Positions 55,713 to 64,000 of a stretch of DNA of 64,000 nucleotides are shown piece by piece. The notes beneath the pieces were generated by a model. That model saw only the letters and a program-made list of their open reading frames with translations. It was not told the origin of the DNA and did no database searches. How positions within the stretch are numbered: position 1 is the first letter of the stretch; each line of letters starts with the position of its first letter. This DNA is from Pseudomonas parafulva NBRC 16636 = DSM 17004 (GTDB lineage: Bacteria; Pseudomonadota; Gammaproteobacteria; Pseudomonadales; Pseudomonadaceae), in contig NZ_BBIU01000004.1 in the NCBI RefSeq assembly GCF_000730645.1, positions 164,310 to 228,309 on the forward strand, given 5' to 3'. The translations under genes and the position numbers were made by a program.

Positions 55713-57071
55713 ATGAGTAACAACCTCGACCAGCTCACCGATTGGTTGAAAGAGCACAAGATCACCGAAGTCGAATGCATGATCAGCGACCTGACAGGCA
55801 TCACGCGCGGCAAGATTTCGCCCACCAACAAGTTCATCGCCGAAAAAGGCATGCGCCTGCCCGAGAGCGTACTGCTGCAGACCGTGACCGGCGATTATGT
55901 GGACGACGACATCTACTACGAGCTGCTGGACCCAGCGGACATCGACATGATCTGCCGCCCCGACGAGGGCGCCGTGTTCCTGGTGCCCTGGGCCATCGAA
56001 CCGACCGCGCAGGTGATCCACGACACCTACGACAAGAAGGGCAACCCGGTCGAGCTGTCGCCGCGCAACGTGCTGAAAAAGGTGCTCAAGCTCTACGCCG
56101 ACAAAGGCTGGCAGCCCATCGTCGCGCCCGAGATGGAGTTCTACCTGACCAAGCGCGTTGAAGACCCCGACTTCCCGCTGCAACCGCCCGTAGGCCGTTC
56201 AGGTCGCCCAGAAACGGGGCGCCAGTCGTTCTCGATCGAAGCCGCCAACGAATTCGACCCGTTGTTCGAAGACGTCTACGACTGGTGCGAACTGCAGCAA
56301 CTCGACCTGGACACGCTCATTCATGAAGACGGCACGGCGCAGATGGAAATCAACTTCCGTCACGGCGATGCCCTGCACCTGGCAGACCAGATCCTGGTGT
56401 TCAAGCGCACCATGCGTGAGGCGGCGCTCAAGCACAACGTGGCGGCTACCTTCATGGCCAAGCCCATGACCGGTGAGCCCGGCAGCGCCATGCACCTGCA
56501 CCAGAGCGTGGTGGACGTGGCCACTGGCAAGAATATCTTCAGCAATGCCGATGGCAGCATGAGCGAGCTGTTCCTCAACCACATTGGCGGCCTGCAGAAG
56601 TTCATCCCCGAGGCGTTGCCGCTGTTCGCCCCCAACGTCAACTCGTTCCGCCGCTTCCTGCCCGACACCTCGGCACCGGTGAATGTGGAGTGGGGTGAAG
56701 AAAACCGTACCGTCGGCCTGCGCGTACCGGACGCCGGCCCGCAAAACCGGCGGGTGGAAAACCGCCTGCCTGGCGCCGACGCCAACCCTTACCTGGCCAT
56801 TGCAGCCAGCCTGCTGTGCGGCTACATCGGCATGGTCGAAGGCATTGCAGCCAGTGCGCCGGTACAGGGGCGTGGTTACGAGCGGCGCAACCTGCGCTTG
56901 CCGTTGACTATCGAGGACGCCCTGGAGCGCATGGAGAACAGCCGTGCCCTGGTGCAGTACCTGGGCAAGAAGTTCATCACCGGCTACGTCGCCACCAAAC
57001 GTGCCGAGCACGAAAACTTCAAGCGCGTCATCAGTTCCTGGGAGCGTGAGTTCCTGCTGTTCGCTGTCTGA
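55713..57071 (+). CDS. spuB: Gamma-glutamylputrescine synthetase-like (glutamine-synthetase family)
   Basis: A 452-residue GS-family ligase and paralogue of spuI, starting with CMISDLTGITRGKISPTNKF as MISDLTGITRGK. GS motifs include MEINFRHGDALHLAD, GSAMHLHQSVVD and NRLPGADANPYL. Gamma-glutamylation of putrescine is the inferred reaction; SpuB of P. aeruginosa belongs here. TGAGG precedes the ATG. 48 bp to spuC, so an operon. Confidence 0.88.
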   Translation: MSNNLDQLTDWLKEHKITEVECMISDLTGITRGKISPTNKFIAEKGMRLPESVLLQTVTGDYVDDDIYYELLDPADIDMICRPDEGAVFLVPWAIEPTAQVIHDTYDKKGNPVELSPRNVLKKVLKLYADKGWQPIVAPEMEFYLTKRVEDPDFPLQPPVGRSGRPETGRQSFSIEAANEFDPLFEDVYDWCELQQLDLDTLIHEDGTAQMEINFRHGDALHLADQILVFKRTMREAALKHNVAATFMAKPMTGEPGSAMHLHQSVVDVATGKNIFSNADGSMSELFLNHIGGLQKFIPEALPLFAPNVNSFRRFLPDTSAPVNVEWGEENRTVGLRVPDAGPQNRRVENRLPGADANPYLAIAASLLCGYIGMVEGIAASAPVQGRGYERRNLRLPLTIEDALERMENSRALVQYLGKKFITGYVATKRAEHENFKRVISSWEREFLLFAV

Positions 57072-57119
57072 TCAACCCTGGTGCCGCAGCAGCGCGGCTG
57101 TCTGTCTACGGAGAAGCAC

Positions 57120-58481
57120 ATGAGCCTCAACAACCCGCAAACCCGTGAATGGCAAACCCTGAGTGGCGAGCACCACCTCGCCCCCTTCAGCGACTACAAA
57201 CAGTTGAAGGAAAAGGGGCCGCGCATCATTACCAAGGCCCAGGGCGTGCATTTGTGGGACAGCGAGGGGCACAAGATTCTCGACGGCATGGCCGGCCTGT
57301 GGTGCGTGGCGGTAGGTTATGGCCGTGAAGAACTGGTGCAGGCGGCAGAGCGGCAGATGCGTGAGCTGCCTTACTACAACCTGTTCTTCCAGACCGCGCA
57401 CCCCCCGGCCCTGGAACTGGCCAAGGCCATCACCGAGGTTGCCCCGGCAGGCATGAGTCATGTGTTCTTCACCAGCTCAGGTTCCGAAGGCAACGACACC
57501 GTGCTGCGCATGGTTCGCCATTACTGGGCCCTGAAGGGCAAACCGCAGAAGCAGACCGTGATTGGCCGCATCAACGGCTACCACGGCTCCACGGTAGCCG
57601 GCGCCAGCCTGGGCGGCATGAGCGGTATGCACGAGCAGGGCGGCCTGCCGATACCCGGCATCGTGCACATCCCCCAGCCGTACTGGTACGGCGAGGGTGG
57701 CGACATGACGCCGGACGCCTTCGGGGTCTGGGCTGCCGAACAGCTGGAACAGAAAATTCTCGAGGTGGGCGAAGACAACGTTGCGGCGTTCATTGCCGAG
57801 CCTATTCAGGGCGCCGGTGGTGTGATCATCCCGCCAGACACCTACTGGCCGAAGGTAAAGGAGATCCTCGCCAAGTACGACATCCTGTTCGTGGCCGACG
57901 AGGTAATCTGCGGCTTCGGCCGGACCGGCGAGTGGTTCGGCTCGGATTACTACGGCCTCACGCCCGACCTGATGACCATCGCCAAAGGCCTTACCTCCGG
58001 TTACATCCCCATGGGCGGTGTGATCGTGCGTGACACGGTGGCCCAGGTACTCAGCGAAGGCGGCGACTTCAACCATGGCTTTACCTATTCTGGCCACCCT
58101 GTGGCCGCAGCAGTGGGCCTGGAAAACCTGCGCATCCTGCGCGACGAGCACATCGTAGAGAAGGCCCGCAGCGAAGCGGCACCGTATTTGCAACAGCGTT
58201 TGCGTGAGCTGCAGGGCCACCCGCTGGTGGGTGAAGTGCGTGGCCTGGGCCTGCTCGGCGCTATCGAGCTGGTGAAAGACAAGGCCACGCGCAGCCGTTA
58301 CGAGGGCATGGGTGTTGGCATGATCTGCCGCAATTTCTGCTTCGACAACGGCCTGATCATGCGCGCGGTGGGCGATACGATGATCATCGCGCCGCCCCTG
58401 GTCATCAGCCATCAGGAGATCGACGAACTGGTGGAAAAGGCCCGCAAGTGCCTGGACCTCACCCTCGAAGCGATCAAATGA
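57120..58481 (+). CDS. spuC: Putrescine:pyruvate aminotransferase
   Basis: A 453-residue class III PLP aminotransferase that transfers an amino group from putrescine (or cadaverine) to pyruvate, giving 4-aminobutanal. PLP-phosphate motif FFTSSGSEGNDTVLRM split as TSSGSEGNDT, Asp in LFVADEVICGFGRTG and Schiff-base Lys in MTIAKGLTSGYIPMG. ATG 57120 with GGAGAAG upstream; an in-frame start 39 nt earlier is poorer. Confidence 0.92.
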   Translation: MSLNNPQTREWQTLSGEHHLAPFSDYKQLKEKGPRIITKAQGVHLWDSEGHKILDGMAGLWCVAVGYGREELVQAAERQMRELPYYNLFFQTAHPPALELAKAITEVAPAGMSHVFFTSSGSEGNDTVLRMVRHYWALKGKPQKQTVIGRINGYHGSTVAGASLGGMSGMHEQGGLPIPGIVHIPQPYWYGEGGDMTPDAFGVWAAEQLEQKILEVGEDNVAAFIAEPIQGAGGVIIPPDTYWPKVKEILAKYDILFVADEVICGFGRTGEWFGSDYYGLTPDLMTIAKGLTSGYIPMGGVIVRDTVAQVLSEGGDFNHGFTYSGHPVAAAVGLENLRILRDEHIVEKARSEAAPYLQQRLRELQGHPLVGEVRGLGLLGAIELVKDKATRSRYEGMGVGMICRNFCFDNGLIMRAVGDTMIIAPPLVISHQEIDELVEKARKCLDLTLEAIK

Positions 58482-58640
58482 ACCTAGCGATGTGACATTA
58501 AGTCGTTACAAGGTTGTGGTTTTCTTGAAACACAGCCTCGTAACTTGCCAGACTAGCGGCTGCTGCAGTCGCCCAAACGCAGGTACTGCGTGGCCTGGCA
58601 GCTGAACGGATGGCTAACCGAACAATCTGGAGCATGACGC

Positions 58641-59738
58641 ATGAATAAAATGGGCAAGACGTTGCTGGCCGCAGCCCTGATGGGCGCGATGGCGGGTGCT
58701 GCACAGGCTGAAGACAAGGAATTGAACGTCTACAACTGGTCGGACTACATCGCTCCGGACACCATCGCCAAATTCGAAAAACAGTCGGGTATCAAGGTCA
58801 AGTACGACGTTTTCGACAGCAACGAAACCCTGGAGGCCAAGTTGCTGGCCGGCAAGTCGGGCTACGACATCGTGGTGCCGTCCAACAACTTCCTGGCCAA
58901 GCAGATCAAGGCGGGTGTCTACCAGGAACTGGACCGCTCCAAGCTGCCCAACTGGAAAAACCTGGACGAAGACCTGCTCAAGGCCGTGGGTGATGCCAGC
59001 GACCCGGGCAACAAATACGCCTTCCCCTACATGTGGGGTTCGATCGGCATCGGCTACAACCCAGAGAAGATCAAGGCCGCACTGGGCGTCGACAAGATCG
59101 ACTCGTGGGATGTGGTGTTCAAGCCCGAGAACATCGCCAAGCTCAAGAGCTGCGGCGTGAGCTTCCTCGACGCCCCCACCGAGATGCTGCCGGCTGCGCT
59201 GCACTACCTGAAGCTGCCGACCAACAGCACCAAGAAAGAAGACCTGAAGGCCGCCGAGGACCTGTTCCTTTCCATTCGTCCTTCGATCACCTACTTCCAC
59301 TCCTCCAAGTACATCGGCGACCTGGCCAACGGCAACATCTGCCTGGCGGTCGGTTACTCGGGTGACCTGGAACAGTCCAAGACCCGCGCCCACGAAGCCG
59401 GCGACAAGGTCAAGCTGGACTACGTGATTCCGAAGGAAGGTGCCGGCACGTTCTATGACATGGTCGCCATGCCCAAGGACGCCGAGCACAAGGAAGCGGC
59501 CTACAAGTTCATGGACTTCCTGATGCAGCCAGAAGTCATGGCCGAGATCACCAATGCCGTGCGCTTCCCCAACGGCAACAAGGCCGCCACCCAGTTTGTG
59601 GACAAGGACATCACCAGCGACCCGAGCATCTACCCGTCCGCCGAAGTGAAAAAGCAGCTGTACGCAATTGCAGCGCCTGATGCGGCTGTACAGCGGGTTA
59701 TCACCCGTAGCTGGACCAAGATCAAATCGGGCAAGTAA
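58641..59738 (+). CDS. spuD: Polyamine ABC transporter binding protein (putrescine-type)
   Basis: A 365-residue periplasmic PotD/PotF-type protein: signal peptide [19 protein letters not shown] then AAQA-ED, followed by [20 protein letters not shown] and polyamine-box residues in [16 protein letters not shown]. SpuD of P. aeruginosa prefers putrescine. Separated from spuC by 159 bp of unremarkable DNA. Confidence 0.92.
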   Translation: MNKMGKTLLAAALMGAMAGAAQAEDKELNVYNWSDYIAPDTIAKFEKQSGIKVKYDVFDSNETLEAKLLAGKSGYDIVVPSNNFLAKQIKAGVYQELDRSKLPNWKNLDEDLLKAVGDASDPGNKYAFPYMWGSIGIGYNPEKIKAALGVDKIDSWDVVFKPENIAKLKSCGVSFLDAPTEMLPAALHYLKLPTNSTKKEDLKAAEDLFLSIRPSITYFHSSKYIGDLANGNICLAVGYSGDLEQSKTRAHEAGDKVKLDYVIPKEGAGTFYDMVAMPKDAEHKEAAYKFMDFLMQPEVMAEITNAVRFPNGNKAATQFVDKDITSDPSIYPSAEVKKQLYAIAAPDAAVQRVITRSWTKIKSGK

Positions 59739-59757
59739 GCCCGTTGCAGCACCTCTG

Positions 59758-59775
59758 GGCCGGGCTTTCCCGGCC
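59758..59775 (+). other. Hairpin between spuD and spuE
   Basis: GGCCGGG and CCCGGCC around CTTT form a perfect 7-bp stem without a T-run. It is more likely an mRNA-stabilising or differential-expression element, common after genes for binding proteins, than a terminator. Confidence 0.6.
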
Positions 59776-59827
59776 TGGAGGCCAAGAATGGCAATTGATG
59801 ATTGCGGCATCGAGGCTGCGAAGGTAA

Positions 59828-60991
<1,164 letters not shown>

Positions 60992-61063
60992 TCCACCAGG
61001 CCCGCACCGGTGCCTGCGCGTCAGGCCCGGCGGGCATAAAAAATCTTGTTGGGAGTTTCACTC

Positions 61064-62206
61064 ATGGCAGTTGCCTCCGGTGCCTATAAAAAAGCCCTCG
61101 AGGGTGGCCAGCAACCCAAGCAGGTGCTGGTCAAGATCGACCGGGTCACGAAAAAATTCGACGAAACGGTCGCCGTGGACGATGTGTCCCTGGAAATCCG
61201 CAAGGGCGAGATCTTCGCCTTGCTCGGTGGCTCCGGCTCGGGCAAGTCCACCTTGCTGCGCATGCTCGCCGGCTTCGAGCGGCCCACCGAGGGGCGCATT
61301 TTCCTCGATGGTGTCGACATCACCGACATGCCGCCCTACGAGCGGCCCATCAACATGATGTTCCAGTCGTACGCGCTGTTCCCGCACATGACGGTGGCGC
61401 AGAACATCGCCTTTGGCCTGCAGCAGGACCGCATGCCCAAGGCCGACATCGAAGCCCGTGTGGCCGAGATGCTGAAACTGGTGCACATGACCCAGTACGC
61501 CAAGCGCAAGCCGCACCAGTTGTCCGGTGGCCAGCGCCAGCGTGTGGCCCTGGCCCGTTCGCTGGCCAAGCGCCCCAAGCTGCTGCTGCTGGATGAACCG
61601 ATGGGCGCGCTGGACAAGAAGCTGCGCTCGCAGATGCAGCTGGAGCTGGTGGAGATCATCGAGCGTGTGGGCGTGACCTGCGTCATGGTCACCCACGACC
61701 AGGAAGAGGCCATGACCATGGCCCAGCGCATCGCCATCATGCACCTGGGCTGGATCGCCCAGATCGGCTCGCCGGTGGACATCTATGAAACCCCCACCAG
61801 CCGCCTGGTGTGCGAGTTCATCGGCAACGTCAACCTGTTCGACGCCGAGGTGATCGACGATGCCGAGGGCCACGCCCTGATCGCCTCGCCAGAGCTCGAA
61901 CGCAAGATCTATGTGGGCCACGGGGTTTCCACCTCGGTGGAAGACAAGCACATCACTTACGCATTGCGCCCCGAGAAGATGCTGGTCACCACCCAGCAGC
62001 CAGACTTCGAGTACAACTGGTCACGCGGCAAGATCCACGACATCGCCTACCTGGGCGGCCACTCGGTGTTCCATGTGCAACTGCCGAGCGGCAAGATCGT
62101 CCAGTCGTTCGTCGCCAACGCCGAGCGCCAGGGCGCCCGGCCCACCTGGGATGATGAAGTCTACGTCTGGTGGGAAGACGACAGCGGCGTGGTGCTGCGG
62201 TCATGA
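61064..62206 (+). CDS. spuF: Polyamine ABC transporter ATP-binding protein
   Basis: A 380-residue ABC ATPase: Walker A GGSGSGKST, signature LSGGQRQRVALARSLAK, Walker B LLLLDEPMGALD, His switch VTHDQEEAM and a C-terminal TOBE/MalK-type regulatory domain (~285-375). ATG 61064 follows GGGAG at 8 nt. Ends with the 4-bp overlap with spuG. Confidence 0.93.
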   Translation: MAVASGAYKKALEGGQQPKQVLVKIDRVTKKFDETVAVDDVSLEIRKGEIFALLGGSGSGKSTLLRMLAGFERPTEGRIFLDGVDITDMPPYERPINMMFQSYALFPHMTVAQNIAFGLQQDRMPKADIEARVAEMLKLVHMTQYAKRKPHQLSGGQRQRVALARSLAKRPKLLLLDEPMGALDKKLRSQMQLELVEIIERVGVTCVMVTHDQEEAMTMAQRIAIMHLGWIAQIGSPVDIYETPTSRLVCEFIGNVNLFDAEVIDDAEGHALIASPELERKIYVGHGVSTSVEDKHITYALRPEKMLVTTQQPDFEYNWSRGKIHDIAYLGGHSVFHVQLPSGKIVQSFVANAERQGARPTWDDEVYVWWEDDSGVVLRS

Positions 62207-63123
62207 AGCTGCGCAAGCTCAAGCGAGCCTTCCGGCGCATTACCCCTGAGGGGCGGCACCTGGTGATCGGTGTGCCGTTCGTTTGGCTGTTCCTGTTCTT
62301 CATGCTGCCGTTCTTCATCGTGCTGAAGATCAGCTTTGCCGAAGCCGACGTGGCGATCCCGCCGTACACCGAGATCTACAGCTACGTCGAAGACAAGATC
62401 CAGCTGGTGCTCAACCTGGCCAACTACGGCCTGCTGACCGAAGACGACCTGTACATCTCGGCCTACCTCGGCTCGCTGAAGATGGCCTTCTTCAGCACCC
62501 TGTTGTGCCTGTTGATCGGCTACCCCATGGCCTATGCCATTGCCAATGCCAAGAAAGAAACCCAGACGGTGCTGCTGTTGCTGATCATGATGCCGACCTG
62601 GACGGCGATCCTGATCCGCGTCTATGCGTGGATGGGCATTTTGAGCAATAACGGGCTGCTCAACGGCTTCCTCATGTGGACGGGCCTGATCGACCAGCCG
62701 CTGCAGATCCTCAACACCAACCTGGCGGTATATATCGGCGTGGTCTATTCGTACCTGCCGTTCATGATCCTGCCGCTGTTCGCCAACCTGGTGAAGCATG
62801 ACTCAAGTTTGCTCGAAGCCGCGTCCGACCTTGGCTCCAGCACCTTCAACAGCTTCTGGAAAATCACCGTGCCGCTGTCGAAGAACGGCATCATTGCCGG
62901 CTGCATGCTGGTGTTCATTCCGGTGGTGGGTGAGTTCGTGATCCCTGAACTGCTCGGCGGGCCGGAAACCCTGATGATCGGCAAGGTGCTGTGGCAGGAG
63001 TTCTTCAATAACCGCGACTGGCCGGTGGCGTCTGCGCTGGCGGTGGTGATGCTGGCGATTCTGATTGTGCCCATTCTGCTGTTCAACCGTAGCCAGGCCA
63101 AAGAAATGGAGGGCAGGGCATGA
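62203..63123 (+). CDS. spuG: Polyamine ABC transporter permease 1
   Basis: A 306-residue PotB/PotH-type permease with six predicted helices; the EAA loop is SLLEAASDLGSSTFNSFWKI (about 213-232). Overlaps both neighbours by 4 bp, so subunits are made in a fixed ratio. Confidence 0.92.
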   Translation: MKLRKLKRAFRRITPEGRHLVIGVPFVWLFLFFMLPFFIVLKISFAEADVAIPPYTEIYSYVEDKIQLVLNLANYGLLTEDDLYISAYLGSLKMAFFSTLLCLLIGYPMAYAIANAKKETQTVLLLLIMMPTWTAILIRVYAWMGILSNNGLLNGFLMWTGLIDQPLQILNTNLAVYIGVVYSYLPFMILPLFANLVKHDSSLLEAASDLGSSTFNSFWKITVPLSKNGIIAGCMLVFIPVVGEFVIPELLGGPETLMIGKVLWQEFFNNRDWPVASALAVVMLAILIVPILLFNRSQAKEMEGRA

Positions 63124-64000
63124 AGCGCTTCAGTTTCTCCAAGCTGATGCTGGTGCTCGGCTTGCTGTTCATCTACCTGCCGATGCTGATCCTGGTGATC
63201 TATTCGTTCAACGCCTCCAAGCTGGTGACGGTGTGGGGCGGCTGGTCGGTCAAGTGGTATGTCGGCCTGCTCGACAACACCCAGTTGATGGGGTCGGTGA
63301 TGCGCTCGCTGGAAATCGCCTGCTACACGGCGGTTGCGGCCGTGGCATTGGGAACCATGGCGGCGTTCGTGCTGACCAGGGTCACCCGCTTCAAGGGGCG
63401 GACGCTGTTCGGTGGCCTGGTCACAGCGCCACTGGTCATGCCCGAGGTGATCACTGGCCTTTCGCTGTTGCTGCTGTTCGTGGCCATGGCGCAGATGATC
63501 GGCTGGCCGCAGGAGCGTGGCATCGTCACCATCTGGATCGCCCACACCACGTTCTGTGCGGCGTATGTGGCGGTGGTGGTGTCGGCGCGGCTGCGCGAGC
63601 TGGACCTGTCGATCGAGGAAGCGGCGATGGACCTGGGTGCCAAGCCGTGGAAGGTGTTCTTCCTGATCACCATCCCGATGATCGCGCCTTCGCTGGCGGC
63701 TGGCGGCATGATGTCGTTTGCGCTGTCGCTGGATGACCTGGTATTGGCCAGCTTCGTGTCGGGCCCGGGTTCGACCACCTTGCCGATGGAAGTGTTCTCG
63801 GCGGTGCGGTTGGGTGTGAAGCCCGAGATCAACGCGGTGGCCAGCCTGATTCTGCTGTCTGTTTCGTTGGTGACCTTCTTCGTCTGGTACTTCAGCCGCC
63901 GCGCCGAAGAACGCCGCCGCAAGGCGATTCAGCAGGCCATCGAAGAAGGCGCAGCCGCCAACGCCTCGCAGCCCCAGGTGCGACGCCCAGGCCAGTTGGG
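63120..64000 (+). CDS. spuH: Polyamine ABC transporter permease 2 (3' end outside window)
   Basis: At least 293 codons of a PotC/PotI-type permease from ATG 63120. Six helices and EAA loop LSIEEAAMDLGAKPWKVFFL are present; the last stretch read (RRAEERRRKAIQQAIEEG, then QPQVRRPGQLG) is the charged C-terminal tail, so only a few residues are missing. Confidence 0.9.
   Translation, partial: MKRFSFSKLMLVLGLLFIYLPMLILVIYSFNASKLVTVWGGWSVKWYVGLLDNTQLMGSVMRSLEIACYTAVAAVALGTMAAFVLTRVTRFKGRTLFGGLVTAPLVMPEVITGLSLLLLFVAMAQMIGWPQERGIVTIWIAHTTFCAAYVAVVVSARLRELDLSIEEAAMDLGAKPWKVFFLITIPMIAPSLAAGGMMSFALSLDDLVLASFVSGPGSTTLPMEVFSAVRLGVKPEINAVASLILLSVSLVTFFVWYFSRRAEERRRKAIQQAIEEGAAANASQPQVRRPGQL

Overview
This 64 kb window is chromosomal DNA of a gamma-proteobacterium of the Pseudomonas putida group. 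The evidence is the high GC content, the gene content (amaAB lysine catabolism, sutA, rnk, a class I adenylate cyclase, the spu polyamine locus), the Pseudomonas-type 6S RNA beside ygfA, and REP-like palindromes in several intergenic gaps. Nearly all of it is core genome. Two blocks keep gene order that is also found in Escherichia coli: cyaA/cyaY/lptM/dapF/DUF484/xerC/yigB, and ygfA/ssrS/zapA/ygfB/pepP/ubiH/ubiI/gcvT/gcvH. There are no rRNA genes, tRNA genes, CRISPR arrays, insertion sequences or prophage genes.

Layout. 1-3.6 kb: a LysR regulator (partial) divergent from amaB-amaA, the pipecolate/aminoadipate branch of lysine breakdown. 3.9-10.4 kb: comM, then a probable accessory patch with a HipBA-type toxin-antitoxin pair behind an AT-rich control region, a DUF4034/Sel1-like protein, a double-TOBE molybdate-binding protein and ubiK. 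10.4-12.5 kb: glnK-amtB with an upstream region that reads as a textbook NtrC/sigma-54 promoter. 12.6-13.3 kb: sutA with a long structured leader. 13.3-18 kb: lptM-lysA-dapF-DUF484-xerC-yigB, one tightly packed reverse-strand operon. 18-23.8 kb: cyaY, a DUF1289 gene, rnk, cyaA, yaiI, elbB and a DedA gene. 24-28.3 kb: polyphosphate genes ppk1 and ppx facing each other, then trxA. 28.5-32.4 kb: rho, ubiD and a ferredoxin-type flavin reductase. 32.6-36.3 kb: chaC, a quinone oxidoreductase, small secreted/membrane proteins, an EVE protein and ygfA.

36.3-42 kb: 6S RNA, zapA and a small coiled-coil partner, ygfB, pepP and the ubiquinone hydroxylases ubiH and ubiI with a DUF4442 protein between them. 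42-44.8 kb: a ferric-iron ABC transporter (binding protein and fused permease, no ATPase). 45-46.5 kb: gcvT-gcvH without the usual gcvP. 46.5-51 kb: DUF2388, an isolated GspE/PilB-like ATPase, an Lrp-type regulator with a divergent small gene, and a CYTH-CHAD protein. 51-53.7 kb: argE and argA (arginine biosynthesis). 53.8-64 kb: the putrescine/spermidine locus spuI and spuBCDEFG(H), with spuH running off the end.

The points most worth a second look are: (1) a palindrome series (GTCA-N4-TGAC) covering the hipBA promoter; (2) an eight-codon leader ORF with a strong Shine-Dalgarno and two terminal CGA arginine codons just before argA, followed by a C-rich, Rho-like stretch; (3) a missing gcvP; (4) the long folded leader of sutA; (5) an intrinsic terminator inside the spuB leader; (6) a rho start without a Shine-Dalgarno behind a pyrimidine-rich leader.
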